This document shows, in pieces, positions 8,644-17,284 of a stretch of 64,000 nucleotides of DNA (the first letter of the stretch is position 1; each line of letters begins with the position of its first letter). The notes under the pieces were generated by a model. The model ran no database searches and had not been told where the DNA came from. It worked only from the letters and a program-made list of their open reading frames with translations. The stretch is from positions 248,001 to 312,000 of the forward strand of contig NZ_PXNQ02000001.1 in the NCBI RefSeq assembly GCF_003007735.2, written 5' to 3'. Both the position numbers and the translations under genes were made by a program. The DNA is from Paracoccus methylarcula. Its GTDB lineage: Bacteria > Pseudomonadota > Alphaproteobacteria > Rhodobacterales > Rhodobacteraceae.

Positions 8644-9444
8644 TTAACGGAATTCCGGGAAGAACAGATCCGAGGGCGTGAAGATCTCGAAACCGTCCGA
8701 GGTGACGCCGATCGAATGCTCGAACTGGGCCGAAAGGGATTTGTCGCGGGTGACGGCGGTCCAGTCATCGGCCAGCGTCTTGGTCTCGGCCCGGCCGAGA
8801 TTGATCATCGGCTCGATGGTGAAGAACATGCCTTCCTCCAGCACCGGGCCTTTGCCGGCTCGCCCGAAATGCAGGACGTTGGGCGGTGCATGGAACACCC
8901 GCCCCAGCCCGTGACCGCAAAAATCCCGCACCACCGACATCCGGTGCCCCTCGGCATAGGTCTGGATGGCGGCGCCGATATCGCCAAAGGTCGCGCCGGG
9001 ACGAACCGCCTCGATCCCCTTCATCAGTGAATCATGGGTCACCTGGATCAGCCGCTGCGCCTTGATCGACGGCTTTCCCGCCACATACATGCGGCTGGTG
9101 TCGCCATACCAGCCATCGACGATCACGGTCACGTCGATATTCAGGATATCGCCGTTCTTCAGGCTTTTCTCGCCCGGGATGCCGTGGCAGACGACATGGT
9201 TCACGCTGATGCAGCTTGCGTGCTGATAGCCGCGATAGCCGATCGTTGCCGAGGTGGCGCCAAGCTCCTCGACCCGGTTGCGGATGAAGTCGTCGAGCGT
9301 CGCCGTTGTCACGCCCGGCTCCACCAATGGGCCTACCTCGTCGAGAATCCTGGCGGCCACGGCGCCCGCCTTGCGCATGCCTGCGAAATCCTGCGGCGCA
9401 TGGATGCGGATGCCTTCCTTGGTGATGCGGCTTTCTTCGTCCAT
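8644..9444 (-). CDS. map: type I methionine aminopeptidase
   Basis: 266 aa. It has the pita-bread metal ligands: LNIDVTVIVDGWYGDTSRM (two Asp), FCGHGLGRVFH (His), FTIEPMINLG (Glu) and the final Glu in QFEHSIGVT. It removes initiator Met from nascent proteins. I chose ATG 9444 (MDEESRITKEG); the open frame continues upstream to 9552 but that part lacks homology and overlaps the divergent gene's promoter. Confidence 0.96.
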   Translation of the reverse strand: MDEESRITKEGIRIHAPQDFAGMRKAGAVAARILDEVGPLVEPGVTTATLDDFIRNRVEELGATSATIGYRGYQHASCISVNHVVCHGIPGEKSLKNGDILNIDVTVIVDGWYGDTSRMYVAGKPSIKAQRLIQVTHDSLMKGIEAVRPGATFGDIGAAIQTYAEGHRMSVVRDFCGHGLGRVFHAPPNVLHFGRAGKGPVLEEGMFFTIEPMINLGRAETKTLADDWTAVTRDKSLSAQFEHSIGVTSDGFEIFTPSDLFFPEFR

Positions 9445-9546
9445 CGGTTGTCCTTTCCTATGGGCGCATAGATAGTCGCAGCGGCCCACTTGTTCCAGCC
9501 CCATGCGCAGGCATAGAAGGGGATGGTAAAAGCAAGGGGCAGGACC

Positions 9547-10287
9547 ATGCAATCAGACAATCCCACGGCAGCCATCCTGGTGATCGGCGATGAAATCCTG
9601 TCGGGGCGCACGCGCGAGGGGAATGCGCATCATCTGGCGGGGGTGCTGACGGCCACCGGGTTCGACCTGCGCGAGATGCGGATCGTCGCGGATGACCATG
9701 ACCAGATCGTGGCTGCGATCCGGGCCCTGGACAGCTCTCTGGGCGGTGCCTATGACCTGCTGTTCACCTCGGGCGGGATCGGGCCGACGCATGACGACAT
9801 CACCGCCGATGCGGTGGCCGCCGCGCATGGCACCACGGTCGAGATCAACGACGAGGCGCGGGCGCTTCTGCAGGCGCGCTGCGACCGGATGGGGGTGGAA
9901 CTGACGCCGAACCGGCTGCGGATGGCGCGGGTGCCGGTCGGGGCGACGCTCATCGACAATGCGGTCTCGGCGGCGCCGGGTTTCTCCATCGGCAGGACCC
10001 ATGTGATGGCCGGCGTGCCCGAGGTGTTCCGCGGCATGGTCGATTGGCTGATCCCGCGATTGCCGGGTGGGCAGCCCGCGCAATCGCTGAGCGTCGAGGT
10101 GCGGCGTGGCGAAAGCGAGGTGGCCGAGGAATTGCAGGCCTTGGCCGCAGAATTCCCCGATCTGTCGATGGGGTCCTATCCTTTCCACGACGAGCGTGGC
10201 TGGGGCACCAACCTGGTCGTGCGCGGGCTGGACGGCGAGCGGGTGGCCTTCGCGATGTCGGAACTCAAGCGGTTGCTGAAGCTGTGA
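9547..10287 (+). CDS. molybdopterin-binding/CinA N-terminal-type protein
   Basis: 246 aa with one MoaB/Mog (MoCF) domain: VIGDEILSGRTREGNAHHL, LLFTSGGIGPTHDDITADAVA and NRLRMARVPVG. These match the CinA N-terminal domain; the CinA deamidase part is absent, so it is the short competence/damage-inducible-A-like form common in alphaproteobacteria. Start 9547 (MQSDNP) is preferred over 9523. Its stop overlaps the next ATG by one base. Confidence 0.88.
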   Translation: MQSDNPTAAILVIGDEILSGRTREGNAHHLAGVLTATGFDLREMRIVADDHDQIVAAIRALDSSLGGAYDLLFTSGGIGPTHDDITADAVAAAHGTTVEINDEARALLQARCDRMGVELTPNRLRMARVPVGATLIDNAVSAAPGFSIGRTHVMAGVPEVFRGMVDWLIPRLPGGQPAQSLSVEVRRGESEVAEELQALAAEFPDLSMGSYPFHDERGWGTNLVVRGLDGERVAFAMSELKRLLKL

Positions 10288-11003
10288 TGGACGCGGCATT
10301 GGCACAGGCCTTCGAGGCGACATGGCCCGCCGCGGAATATGCGGATGCGGGCGGATTCCGCGTCGGCAGAGGTTTGGGCGCAGGTGGTCGCGTCAGCTCG
10401 GCCAGGGCTTTGACCGGCTGGAAAGACAGCGATATTCCGGAAGCCGTCAGGCTCCATGAGCAGTGGGGGCAACCGCCGCTGTTCCGCGCGCTGGACGATG
10501 ATGCGAAGCTGATCGCGGCGCTGGAGGCACAGGGTTTCCGGCGCGAGAACCCGACCGCGATCATGGAGATCGAAACCGCCGCGCTGACGGATCGGGATTT
10601 GCCGCCGGTGACGGCCTTCGCAGTCTGGCCTCCCATGGCGATTCAGCGCGAGATCTGGAGCGCGGGCAATATCGGACCGGCGCGGCAGGCGGTGATGGAA
10701 CGGGTGGAGGAGCCCGTCACATCGATCCTCGGGCGGGTCGCGGATCGTGCCGCCGGGGCCGCATTCGTCGCGATTCATCAAGGCGTCGCCATGGTCCACT
10801 GCGTCGAGATCCTGCCGGGTTTGCGGCGCAAGGGTCTGGCGGGCTGGATGATGCGGCAGGCGGCCTTCTGGGCGGCGGAGAACGGGGCGGATCGGATCGG
10901 ACTGGCGGTCAGCCGGGGGAATGAGGGGGCGGTGGCGCTGTATCGCAGGCTCGGTTTCCGCGAGATGGCCGGATACAGCTATTACGCAAGGTCCGCAGGA
11001 TAG
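10287..11003 (+). CDS. GNAT-family N-acetyltransferase
   Basis: 238 aa. The acetyl-CoA motif A is in VEILPGLRRKGLAGWMM (R/Q-x-x-G-x-G/A variant), followed by AVSRGNEGAVALYRRLGF, the usual motif B end. The N-terminal half is a divergent GNAT-like repeat. ATG 10287 overlaps the preceding stop (TGATG), so the two are probably one transcript. The substrate is unknown. Confidence 0.82.
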   Translation: MDAALAQAFEATWPAAEYADAGGFRVGRGLGAGGRVSSARALTGWKDSDIPEAVRLHEQWGQPPLFRALDDDAKLIAALEAQGFRRENPTAIMEIETAALTDRDLPPVTAFAVWPPMAIQREIWSAGNIGPARQAVMERVEEPVTSILGRVADRAAGAAFVAIHQGVAMVHCVEILPGLRRKGLAGWMMRQAAFWAAENGADRIGLAVSRGNEGAVALYRRLGFREMAGYSYYARSAG

Positions 11004-11053
11004 GCCACGCAACACGCGTTCTGCGTTGCATCATGTCTGGGTGTGCAACGGGG

Positions 11054-11117
11054 ATTGATTCCGTTCACGTCGCAATTGACGGGTATTTCCGCGCATTGCT
11101 TCCATAATGGAATCAAT
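11054..11117. repeat. 12-bp inverted repeat in convergent gap
   Basis: ATTGATTCCGTT at 11054-11065 and AATGGAATCAAT at 11106-11117 are inverted copies with one mismatch and a 40-bp loop. They lie between the convergent acetyltransferase and thioesterase genes, and no T run follows. Confidence 0.4.
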
Positions 11118-11147
11118 GATCGCCCTGTTGTGCGGGCGGTGGCAGGC

Positions 11148-11543
11148 TCAGCCCGGCCGGACCGGTCTTGCCCGTCCCTGATCGTCGAGGGCAACGAAGG
11201 TGAAGGTCGCTTCGGTGACCTTTTCGCTCTGATTGCGGTCCCGTTCCCGTTCCCGCCGCCATGCCTCGACATGGATATGCATCGAGCTTCGGCCCACCCG
11301 GACAAGATCGGCGAAGAGCGAAACCTCGTCTCCTACCTTGACGGGACGCAGGAACTTCATTCCCTCGACCGCGATGGTCGCGCTGCGGCCCTGCGCTGTC
11401 AGCGCGGCGACGGTGCCGGCGGCAAGGTCCATCTGGCTCATCAGCCAGCCGCCGAAGATGTCTCCGGCCGGATTGGTGTCGGCGGGCATCGCGATGGTGC
11501 GGATGGTCGGGTTCGCAGAGGGTGCAGAGATGGGGTCTGACAT
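11148..11543 (-). CDS. acyl-CoA thioesterase, YciA-type hotdog
   Basis: 131 aa, single hotdog domain. Catalytic-region sequence MPADTNPAGDIFGGWLMSQMD has the Asn and the Asp/Glu of the YciA/BACH class. The C-terminal strand is TEATFTFVALDDQGRARPV. ATG 11543 gives the family length; the in-frame extension to 11597 would overlap the upstream gene. It follows the ornithine cyclodeaminase gene by 37 bp on the same strand. Confidence 0.88.
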   Translation of the reverse strand: MSDPISAPSANPTIRTIAMPADTNPAGDIFGGWLMSQMDLAAGTVAALTAQGRSATIAVEGMKFLRPVKVGDEVSLFADLVRVGRSSMHIHVEAWRRERERDRNQSEKVTEATFTFVALDDQGRARPVRPG

Positions 11544-11580
11544 GGGAAAGCCTTCCTCGTGAAAACTGAATGGTTGGATT

Positions 11581-12483
11581 TTATCCGGTTGCTTCAAGGA
11601 TATAGCGCGCGGTCATCAGGTCGAGATGCGCGCCGCCGCCATTCTTGGCGAGGGTGATCTCGGCATCGGATTGGCGCGCGTAGCGGCCCGAGGGCAGATC
11701 GTAGAAATCGGCGACGATATCTTCTTCGGTGATCGCGCCGCTATCCAGCGGCATCTGGATTTCGCCGATATGGCCGATGGTTGTGCTGCGGCTGTCAACG
11801 AAGAGACGGGCGCGGCGGATGGCCTCGTCATCGATTTCGCGCATGTCGGGGCGATAGGCGCCGATCAGGTCCAGATGCGTGCCGGGTTGCAGCCATTCGC
11901 CGCGCAGAACCGGCTCTTTCGCCATGGTGGTGGTGGCGATCAGATCGGCGTCGCGGGTGGCCGCCGCAAGATCCTCGACCGCCGTGGCATCCACGCGTTC
12001 GGCCAGGTCGCGGGCGGCGCTTGCGGTGCGATTCCAGATGGTTATGCGGATATCGGGAAATAGCGCGCGATAGGCCTCGACCATCGAGGCCGCGACATTA
12101 CCCGCGCCGACGATCAGCGCCTGCCGGCTGTCCTTGCGGGCGAGGCGGCGGGCGGACAAGAGGCTGTCTCCCGCGGTTTTCCACTTGGTCACAAGGTGAA
12201 AATCGACGATCGCCTGCAACTGGCCGGTGGTGTCGTCGAACAGGTTTACCGCGCCGTTGATCATCGGCAGGCCATTCGCGGGGTTGCCCGGGAAGACCGC
12301 CGCCGGCTTGACCGCCAGCCCCAGCCCGTCGATCCAGGCGGAGCGGGTCAGAAGCGTATCCTCGCCGCGATAAAGGAAACTGTCGGCAACCTCGGCCCGT
12401 GGCAGGCTGTGACCACGCGCCAGCGCGTCGGTCAGGGCGATCCAGTCCAGCCGGGACTCGGCGTCGGAAGTGATGATCTGCAT
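11581..12483 (-). CDS. ornithine cyclodeaminase/mu-crystallin family protein
   Basis: 300 aa. The Rossmann NAD motif is ALIVGAGNVAASMVEAY (GxGxxA). The N-terminal part has GLGLAVKPAAVFPGNP and LVTKWKTAGDSLLSARRLA, where K-T-A is the conserved active-site stretch. Members include ornithine cyclodeaminase, alanine dehydrogenases of archaeal type and ketimine reductases; substrate cannot be fixed. Confidence 0.88.
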   Translation of the reverse strand: MQIITSDAESRLDWIALTDALARGHSLPRAEVADSFLYRGEDTLLTRSAWIDGLGLAVKPAAVFPGNPANGLPMINGAVNLFDDTTGQLQAIVDFHLVTKWKTAGDSLLSARRLARKDSRQALIVGAGNVAASMVEAYRALFPDIRITIWNRTASAARDLAERVDATAVEDLAAATRDADLIATTTMAKEPVLRGEWLQPGTHLDLIGAYRPDMREIDDEAIRRARLFVDSRSTTIGHIGEIQMPLDSGAITEEDIVADFYDLPSGRYARQSDAEITLAKNGGGAHLDLMTARYILEATG

Positions 12484-12619
12484 GCTCGTATCCTCGTCTT
12501 TGGCATTCAGCTAGAGCAGAACCGGACGGGATGGAAAGCATTGCGCAACAGCCTCGATTGCCAGGACGCCATCCGCCATTGTAAAAATCCTGTCTATCCG
12601 ATGGCAGAGGAGGCGCGTC

Positions 12620-12997
12620 ATGGAGCAATTCACCGGAGGCTGTCTGTGCGGCGATCTCCGGATCACGGCCTCGGGCCCGCCATCCCGTGTCGGCATCTGC
12701 CATTGCCTCGACTGCCGCAAGCATCACGGGGCGCTTTTCTACGCCGCCGCGATATTTCCCCGGGACGCGGTGAGCATCGAGGGCGAGACACGCGATTATG
12801 CGGGGCGGTGTTTCTGCCCTCGCTGTGGATCGTCGGTTTTCGCGCGCAGCGGGGATGAGATCGAACTGCATCTGGGCGCACTGGATTCCCCGAACCAATT
12901 GGCGCCTAGCTATGAAAGCTGGATCATCCGGCGCGAATCCTGGTTGCCGGAATTTCCGCTTGCCAGACGGTATGACCGGGATCGCGATGGAGAATAG
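12620..12997 (+). CDS. GFA/CENP-V family zinc protein
   Basis: 125 aa. It has the GFA zinc pattern GGCLCGDLR, CHCLDCRKHHGA and CPRCGSSVF. The superfamily includes glutathione-dependent formaldehyde-activating enzyme, but most members are of unknown function. It has a GAGGAGGCG site before ATG. Confidence 0.88.
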   Translation: MEQFTGGCLCGDLRITASGPPSRVGICHCLDCRKHHGALFYAAAIFPRDAVSIEGETRDYAGRCFCPRCGSSVFARSGDEIELHLGALDSPNQLAPSYESWIIRRESWLPEFPLARRYDRDRDGE

Positions 12998-13101
12998 CGG
13001 AGGTCTTGTTGCACGCATGCCGGGAATTGCCAGCCGCAAGGAGGTGAACTAACCTCACCCCGGCAGCGTGCTGCAAGGAACCTCAGGGGGATAGCAAGAA
13101 G

Positions 13102-13536
13102 ATGATTCAGGAGTTCAAGGAATTTATCGCCAAGGGCAATGTCATGGACATGGCCGTGGGGATCATCATTGGCGCGGCTTTCACGGCGATCGTGACATCG
13201 CTGGTTGATGACCTGATCAACCCGATTATCGGGCTGGTGACCGGCGGCGTCGATTTCACCAATAAATATATTATCCTGTCGGGCGAAGTTGCCGATGGCA
13301 CCAGCTTGGCCGCAGCGCGCGAGTCGGGTGCGGCGGTCTTTGCCTATGGTTCGTTCCTGATGGCGGTGCTGAACTTCCTCATCATCGCATGGGTGGTGTT
13401 CCTGCTGGTCAAGGCCGTGAACCGCGCCAAATCCGCCGCAGAGAAAGAGGAGGCGGCAGCAGAGGAGGCGTCCGCAGGTCCGTCGCAGGAAGAATTGCTG
13501 GCCCAGATCCGCGACTTGCTGGCGGCGAAGGGTTAA
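13102..13536 (+). CDS. mscL: large-conductance mechanosensitive channel MscL
   Basis: 144 aa. TM1 begins with the diagnostic [24 protein letters not shown], and TM2 ([23 protein letters not shown]) is followed by a charged cytoplasmic helix. The channel opens on membrane tension to release solutes under hypo-osmotic shock. A strong hairpin terminator follows immediately. Confidence 0.96.
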   Translation: MIQEFKEFIAKGNVMDMAVGIIIGAAFTAIVTSLVDDLINPIIGLVTGGVDFTNKYIILSGEVADGTSLAAARESGAAVFAYGSFLMAVLNFLIIAWVVFLLVKAVNRAKSAAEKEEAAAEEASAGPSQEELLAQIRDLLAAKG

Positions 13537-13545
13537 GCCTCGAAT

Positions 13546-13576
13546 GGCGCGCCCGGTCCCGGGCGCGCCGGTTTTT
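13546..13576 (+). terminator. rho-independent terminator after mscL
   Basis: A GGCGCGCCCG/CGGGCGCGCC perfect 10-bp stem (13546-13569) with GTCC loop, followed by GGTTTTT. It lies 10 bp after the mscL stop. Confidence 0.88.
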
Positions 13577-13577
13577 C

Positions 13578-14696
13578 TCATGCGCTCAGCAATTGCTCGG
13601 GCGTGATCGCCGGCAGGCCCAATGCCTCGCCCACGGGCAGCGATGTCAGCTTGCCCTGATGGGTGGAGAGCCCGGCCCGCAGATGCGGATCATCGGTGAC
13701 CGCCTGCCGCCAGCCCTTGTCGGCCAGCGCCAGCAGGAATGGCAGGGTGACATTGCCCAGGGCCTGGGTCGAGGTTCGCGCAACCGCGCCCGGCATGTTC
13801 GCCACGCAGTAATGCACCACCCCATCCACCTCGTAGATTGGATCCTGGTGCGTCGTGGCGCGCGAGGTCTCGAAGCAGCCGCCCTGGTCGATGGCGACAT
13901 CCACCAGGACCGAGCCCTGCGGCATGGTCGAAAGCTGTTCGCGCGAGATCAGCTTGGGCGCGGCCGCGCCGGGGATCAGCACCGCGCCGATCACCATGTC
14001 GGCGGTCTGGATCAGTTCGGCGGTGGTGGCGGCATTGGCATATTGGGTGGTCAGCTTGCCCATGAACACGTCGTCCAGATAGGACAGCCGCGGCACGGAG
14101 CGGTCCATGACCGTCACATTCGCCCCCATGCCCACCGCAACGCGCGCGGCCGCGGCACCGACCACGCCGCCGCCGATGATGATGACATTGGCCGGACGGA
14201 CGCCCGGCACGCCGCCCATCAGCACGCCGCGCCCGCCATTGGCCTTTTGCATTGCCCATGATCCGACCTGCGGCGCGAGGCGTCCCGCCACTTCGGACAT
14301 CGGCGCCAGAAGCGGCAGGCCGCCGCGCGCATCCGTCACGGTTTCATAGGCGATCGAGGTGACGCCGGAATCCAGCAGGTCACGGGTCTGGTCCGGGTCC
14401 GGTGCAAGATGCAGATAGGTGAACAGAACCTGCCCTTCGCGCAGGAGCTTGCGCTCGACCGCCTGCGGCTCCTTGACCTTGATGACCAGATCGGACCTGT
14501 CAAAGATCGCCGCCGCATCCGGGGCGATCTCGGCGCCGATGGCCTGGTAATCCTCGTCGGTGAAGCCTGCGCCAATGCCCGCGCCGGTCTCGATCAGCAC
14601 GTCATGGCCGCGCAGGATCGCCTCGGCGGCATTGGCGGGGGTCAGGCCCACGCGGAATTCCTGCGGTTTGATCTCCTTCGGGCAACCGATTTTCAT
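13578..14696 (-). CDS. ald: alanine dehydrogenase
   Basis: 372 aa, full length. Start MKIGCPKEIKPQEFRVGLTP is typical. The NAD fold is at VIIIGGGVVGAAAARVAVGMGA, and GGLPLLAPMSEVAGRLA and VLVDVAIDQGGCFETSR are conserved. It interconverts alanine and pyruvate plus ammonia. ATG 14696 is chosen; the frame extends to 14726 without homology. It is divergent from an Lrp-type regulator, as for known ald/aldR pairs. Confidence 0.95.
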   Translation of the reverse strand: MKIGCPKEIKPQEFRVGLTPANAAEAILRGHDVLIETGAGIGAGFTDEDYQAIGAEIAPDAAAIFDRSDLVIKVKEPQAVERKLLREGQVLFTYLHLAPDPDQTRDLLDSGVTSIAYETVTDARGGLPLLAPMSEVAGRLAPQVGSWAMQKANGGRGVLMGGVPGVRPANVIIIGGGVVGAAAARVAVGMGANVTVMDRSVPRLSYLDDVFMGKLTTQYANAATTAELIQTADMVIGAVLIPGAAAPKLISREQLSTMPQGSVLVDVAIDQGGCFETSRATTHQDPIYEVDGVVHYCVANMPGAVARTSTQALGNVTLPFLLALADKGWRQAVTDDPHLRAGLSTHQGKLTSLPVGEALGLPAITPEQLLSA

Positions 14697-14831
14697 GAAG
14701 CTGCTCCTCCCTTCGTGTGGAACCATTCACAATAACATTGCGGACAGATTGCCAGAAAATCGCCGCAAGGTGCTGCGAAGCTGTGGCTACGGGGCAGGGG
14801 GTTTCGGTAGAAAGCATTGCAATTGTCGAAA

Positions 14832-14846
14832 ATATTCGAAGAATAT
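14832..14846. promoter_or_regulatory. ATATTC-GAA-GAATAT dyad, likely Lrp-type operator
   Basis: A perfect 6-bp inverted repeat with 3-bp centre overlaps the region 7-21 bp upstream of the Lrp-type gene's ATG, inside the ald/lrp divergent gap. AT-rich 15-bp dyads are the normal target of Lrp/AsnC proteins, so autoregulation and control of ald are likely. Confidence 0.5.
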
Positions 14847-14852
14847 CCCATC

Positions 14853-15314
14853 ATGTCCGAGATTGACGCAATAGACCGCCGAATCCTTGCCCTGTTGCAG
14901 AAGCAGGGCCGAATCAGCAATGCCGAGCTGGCCTTGCGGGTGCATCTGTCGCCAAGCGCCTGTCACCGGCGGGTGCAACGGCTGGAGGAGGCGGGCGTGA
15001 TACAGGATTACGTCGCCCTGCTGAACGCGCGGAAATTGCAGCGGCAGACCACGGTTTTCGTCGAGATCACCCTGTCGGGGCAGGCGGACGAGTTGCTGGA
15101 CGCGTTCGAACGGGCGGTGCGGGCGATTCCCGATGTGCTGGAATGCCACCTGATGGCGGGCACGGCCGATTACCTGCTGAAGATCGTGGTCGAGGATACC
15201 GACGATTTCGCCCGTATCCATCGGCAACATCTTGCCCGCCTGCCGGGTGTGGCGCAGATGCATTCGTCCTTTGCGCTGCGTACGGTGTTTCGGACGACCG
15301 CGATCCCGGTGTGA
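14853..15314 (+). CDS. Lrp/AsnC-family regulator, probable ald regulator
   Basis: 153 aa. N-terminal HTH (IDAIDRRILALLQKQGRISNAELALRVHLSPSACHRRVQRLEEAG) and C-terminal RAM ligand domain (LECHLMAGTADYLLKIVVEDTDDF) are both intact. ATG 14853 (MSEIDAIDRR) is the family start. Divergence from ald and the dyad over its own leader suggest it controls ald in response to an amino acid. Confidence 0.9.
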   Translation: MSEIDAIDRRILALLQKQGRISNAELALRVHLSPSACHRRVQRLEEAGVIQDYVALLNARKLQRQTTVFVEITLSGQADELLDAFERAVRAIPDVLECHLMAGTADYLLKIVVEDTDDFARIHRQHLARLPGVAQMHSSFALRTVFRTTAIPV

Positions 15315-15381
15315 CCGGAGCCCTTTGACAAGCGGGCTGCCGCGTGGTCATCATCCGGCAAATCCATCAAATGGGGCTGTC

Positions 15382-16854
15382 ATGACCAAGCATTCCACCG
15401 ATCTTCGGACTCTTCTGCGCGATCCGTCGCTTTTGGAAACACGGGCCTTCCTGGCCGGGGAATGGGTCGATGCCGGCGATGGCGCGACATTCGACGTGAT
15501 CAATCCGGCGCGTGGCGACGTGATCGCGCAGGTCGCCGATCTGAGCCGGGCCGAGGTGGCGCAGGCCATCGCGGCGGCGGGCGAGGCGATGAAGGGCTGG
15601 GCGGCGCGCACCGCCAAGGAGCGCGCGCAGGTGATGCGCAAATGGTTCGACCTGATGATGGCCAATCAGGATGATCTGGGCCTGATCCTGACCGCCGAGA
15701 TGGGCAAGCCCCTGCCCGAGGCCAAGGGCGAGATCGCCTATGGCGCAAGTTTCATCGAGTGGTTCGGCGAGGAGGCCAAGCGCGTTTACGGCGAAACCAT
15801 CCCCGGCCATCAGCCCGACAAGCGGCTGAGCGTGATCCGCCAGCCGATCGGGGTGGTGGCCTCGATCACGCCGTGGAACTTCCCCAACGCGATGATCGCC
15901 CGCAAGGCTGCGCCCGCGCTGGCCGTGGGCTGCGGTTTCGTTGCGCGGCCGGCTGCCGAAACGCCGCTTTCGGCGCTGGCCATGGCGGTGCTGGGCGAGC
16001 GGGCGGGACTGCCCAAGGGTATCCTGTCGGTCGTCACCTCGTCGCGTTCGAGCGAGATCGGCAAGGAGTTCTGCGAGAACCCGCTGGTGCGCAAGCTGAC
16101 CTTCACCGGCTCGACCGAGGTGGGCCGCATCCTGCTGCGCCAGGCCGCCGACCAGGTGCTGAAATGCAGCATGGAACTGGGCGGCAACGCACCCTTCATC
16201 GTGTTTGACGATGCCGACCTGGATGCCGCGGTCGAGGGCGCGATGGCCTCGAAATTCCGCAATAACGGCCAGACCTGCGTCTGCGCCAACCGCATCTACG
16301 TGCAGGCCGGGGTTTATGACGAATTCGCCCGCAAACTGGCCGAGGCGGTGGACAAGCTGACGGTCGGCGACGGGCTGGAGGACGGTGTCACAACCGGTCC
16401 GCTGATCAACGAAGCCGCCGCGCTGAAGGTGGAAGAGCATATCAAGGATGTGCTGGATCACGGCGGCGCGGTCGCTACCGGCGGCGAGCGCATTGACGGG
16501 CTGTTCTTCAAGCCGACGGTGGTGACCGGCGTGACCGACAGCATGAAGGTCACGACCGAGGAAACCTTCGGCCCGCTGGCCCCGCTGTTCAAGTTCGAGA
16601 CCGAGGAGGAGGTGGTCGCCAAGGCCAATGACACGATCTTCGGGCTGGCCTCGTATTTCTATGCCCGCGATATCGGCCGGATCACGCGGGTCCAGGAGGC
16701 ACTGGAATATGGCATCGTCGGCGTGAACACGGGCATCATCTCGACCGAGGTCGCGCCCTTTGGCGGTGTCAAGCAATCCGGGCTGGGGCGAGAGGGCAGC
16801 CGCCACGGCATGGATGACTTCCTCGAGATGAAATATATCTGCCTGTCGATCTGA
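15382..16854 (+). CDS. gabD: NAD(P)-dependent succinate-semialdehyde-type dehydrogenase
   Basis: 490 aa. Aldehyde dehydrogenase fold with ITPWNFPNAMIARK, catalytic Glu in MELGGNAPFIVFDDAD and catalytic Cys in RNNGQTCVCANRIYV. The GabD-like cues are LGGNAPFIVFDDADLDAAVEGA and ending SGLGREGSRHGMDDFLEMKY. It would oxidise succinate semialdehyde to succinate in GABA use. Glutarate semialdehyde dehydrogenase is an alternative. Confidence 0.85.
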   Translation: MTKHSTDLRTLLRDPSLLETRAFLAGEWVDAGDGATFDVINPARGDVIAQVADLSRAEVAQAIAAAGEAMKGWAARTAKERAQVMRKWFDLMMANQDDLGLILTAEMGKPLPEAKGEIAYGASFIEWFGEEAKRVYGETIPGHQPDKRLSVIRQPIGVVASITPWNFPNAMIARKAAPALAVGCGFVARPAAETPLSALAMAVLGERAGLPKGILSVVTSSRSSEIGKEFCENPLVRKLTFTGSTEVGRILLRQAADQVLKCSMELGGNAPFIVFDDADLDAAVEGAMASKFRNNGQTCVCANRIYVQAGVYDEFARKLAEAVDKLTVGDGLEDGVTTGPLINEAAALKVEEHIKDVLDHGGAVATGGERIDGLFFKPTVVTGVTDSMKVTTEETFGPLAPLFKFETEEEVVAKANDTIFGLASYFYARDIGRITRVQEALEYGIVGVNTGIISTEVAPFGGVKQSGLGREGSRHGMDDFLEMKYICLSI

Positions 16855-16869
16855 ACGATCAATGAATAT

Positions 16870-16895
16870 GGAACGAAATCGCCCGGTTAAGCATT
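16870..16895 (+). promoter_or_regulatory. possible general-stress (EcfG-like) promoter
   Basis: GGAAC at 16870-16874 and CATT at 16892-16895 (17-bp spacer) resemble GGAAC-N16/17-CGTT with one mismatch, upstream of a stress-type membrane protein. I see no sigma gene in the window to support this. Confidence 0.25.
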
Positions 16896-16950
16896 CCTTG
16901 GGACGAGGGGCCTACCGGGTCGCCATCAACCAAGAGGGGAGAACCTGAAT

Positions 16951-17205
16951 ATGGAAGGAATTGGCTGGATCCTGACGATCATTCTGGGCGGGCTTGCCGG
17001 GTGGATCGCCGAGAAAGTCATGAAATCGGATCATGGTCTGCTGACGAATGTCATCTTGGGTGTCGTCGGCGCGCTTGTCGGCAACTGGCTGCTGCGCACG
17101 CTGCTGGGATCGACGCTTGGCGGGACCTTCGGGCAATTGGTGGTCGCCGCTGCCGGTGCCTGCCTGCTGATCTGGGCCTATCGCGCCATCCGCAGCAAGA
17201 CCTGA
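16951..17205 (+). CDS. GlsB/YeaQ/YmgE stress-response membrane protein
   Basis: 84 aa with three hydrophobic segments (WILTIILGGLAGWIAEKVM, NVILGVVGALVGNWLLR and GQLVVAAAGACLLIWAYR), the transglycosylase-associated protein family. Inner membrane; the role is unknown but family members are often stress-induced. AGAGGGGAGAACC precedes the ATG. Confidence 0.88.
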   Translation: MEGIGWILTIILGGLAGWIAEKVMKSDHGLLTNVILGVVGALVGNWLLRTLLGSTLGGTFGQLVVAAAGACLLIWAYRAIRSKT

Positions 17206-17227
17206 CCGGTTCGACCTGCAAGAACAG

Positions 17228-17261
17228 AAAGGCCGGCGCGATTGCCTCGCACCGGCCTTTT
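17228..17261. terminator. bidirectional terminator between convergent genes
   Basis: AAAGGCCGG (17228-17236) pairs with CCGGCCTTT (17252-17260). A runs on one side and T runs on the other suit both the membrane-protein gene and trcR. Confidence 0.8.
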
Positions 17262-17284
17262 GCAATTCCTCGATCCGGACGGAA

